Assembly: GCF_937891315.1 (NCBI RefSeq)
Contig: NZ_CALAGI010000098.1
Span: 1-14,040 of the forward strand
Direction of reading: 5' to 3'
DNA: 14,040 bases
Source of the DNA: an uncultured Amaricoccus sp.
GTDB lineage: Bacteria > Pseudomonadota > Alphaproteobacteria > Rhodobacterales > Rhodobacteraceae
The translations under genes were made by a program, and so were the position numbers. Under the pieces are notes generated by a model that was given only the letters and a program-made list of their open reading frames with translations, did no database searches and had not been told where the DNA came from. This document shows positions 13,540-14,040 of this stretch, in pieces; within the stretch, counting starts at the first letter, position 1; the number at the start of each line of letters is the position of its first letter.

Positions 13540-13965
13540 ATGATCCGGTTCACCCTGCGCTGCGACAAGGCGCACAGCTTCGACTCCTGGTTCGGCTCCG
13601 GCGAGGACTATCAACGCCTCGCGGATGACGGGCGGATCGCCTGCGCGATCTGCGGCAGCTTCGATGTGCGCAAGGATGTGATGGCGCCCGCCGTGATCTC
13701 GGGCGGATCCGCGGGCGCGGCGCCGGATCTCGCGGCGCCGGCGTCGGTCGCCGAGCAAGCGCTGGCCGAGCTGCGCCGGCGGATCGAGGCCAGGTCCGAG
13801 GATGTGGGCCGCGACTTCGCGGCCGAGGCGCGACGCATTCACGAGGGCGAGGCGCCGGCCCGGCCGATCATCGGCGAGGCGCGCCCCGCCGACGCGCGCG
13901 CGCTGATCGAGGACGGCGTCCCGATCGCCCCCCTGCCCTGGTCCTCGCCCCGCAAGACCAACTGA
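13540..13965 (+). CDS. DUF1178 family zinc-ribbon-like protein
   Basis: A 141-residue small cytoplasmic protein of the DUF1178 family, widespread in alpha- and betaproteobacteria and of unknown function. The diagnostic N-terminus is present: IRFTLRCDKAHSFDSWFGSGEDYQRL, then IACAICGSFDVRKDVMAPAV. Cys8, His12, Cys35 and Cys38 could form a zinc site. The C-terminus RPIIGEARPADARALIEDGVPIAPLPW is also typical of the family. A variable Ala-rich linker occupies 51-75. The ATG at 13540 follows AAGGAG at 13523-13528. It is divergent from phoR; no functional link between the two is known to me. Confidence 0.92.
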   Translation: MIRFTLRCDKAHSFDSWFGSGEDYQRLADDGRIACAICGSFDVRKDVMAPAVISGGSAGAAPDLAAPASVAEQALAELRRRIEARSEDVGRDFAAEARRIHEGEAPARPIIGEARPADARALIEDGVPIAPLPWSSPRKTN

Positions 13966-14040
13966 TACCAACGGCCCATCTCGTTGACTTTCCGACCAAG
14001 CGCGCCGAAGGCACGCGAGGCGCAGGCCCGACAAAGCCGA

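Noticed and set aside
13501..14034. Minus-strand frame of 177 codons opposite the DUF1178 gene
   Set aside because: Non-ATG start, no domain, and it is antisense to a clear DUF1178 protein with a ribosome site.

Overview
This is a high-GC window with ten convincing protein-coding genes, from what looks like an alphaproteobacterium. The Gfa protein, the DUF1178 protein, the PhoB/PhoU/PhoR set and the NosP-type FIST protein with its kinase all read most like alphaproteobacterial homologues. Genus and order cannot be fixed from the sequence alone. There is no tRNA, rRNA, CRISPR array, transposase or integrase, and the region looks chromosomal. High GC produces many long overlapping frames that are shadows of the real genes.

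Layout. Positions 1-256 hold no supportable gene but contain back-to-back inverted repeats. Next is an aldehyde dehydrogenase on the minus strand (257-1699). A 546-bp divergent spacer separates it from a CaiB-type CoA transferase (2246-3487, plus) and a carboxymuconolactone-decarboxylase/AhpD-like peroxidase-related protein (3652-4221, plus). The spacer carries three perfect-phase 11-bp direct repeats. An AcuI/YhdH-type NADPH reductase (4309-5304, minus) converges on this block across a hairpin. These four genes look like peripheral acyl-CoA and aldehyde metabolism; their substrates cannot be read from the sequence.

The most interesting block is 5519-9650 (plus): a NarL/LuxR-type response regulator, a FIST-domain protein and a soluble PAS-containing hybrid histidine kinase. 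The first two genes are 8 bp apart and the last two overlap by 4 bp (ATGA). The FIST-kinase pair matches the arrangement of the nitric-oxide-binding protein NosP and its kinase NahK (also called ErcS') in Pseudomonas. Here a DNA-binding regulator is fused to the operon. It is followed by a glutathione-dependent formaldehyde-activating enzyme, Gfa (9790-10431), which makes a link to C1 or S-nitrosoglutathione chemistry worth testing.

The right part is a phosphate-control cluster on the minus strand, transcribed phoR (13419-12088), phoU (11975-11274), phoB (11259-10564). The Pst transporter genes often found between phoR and phoU are absent. A candidate Pho box and a good -10 element lie in the phoR-phoU gap, so phoU-phoB probably has its own PhoB-responsive promoter. 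Divergent from phoR is a small DUF1178 zinc-ribbon-like protein (13540-13965).
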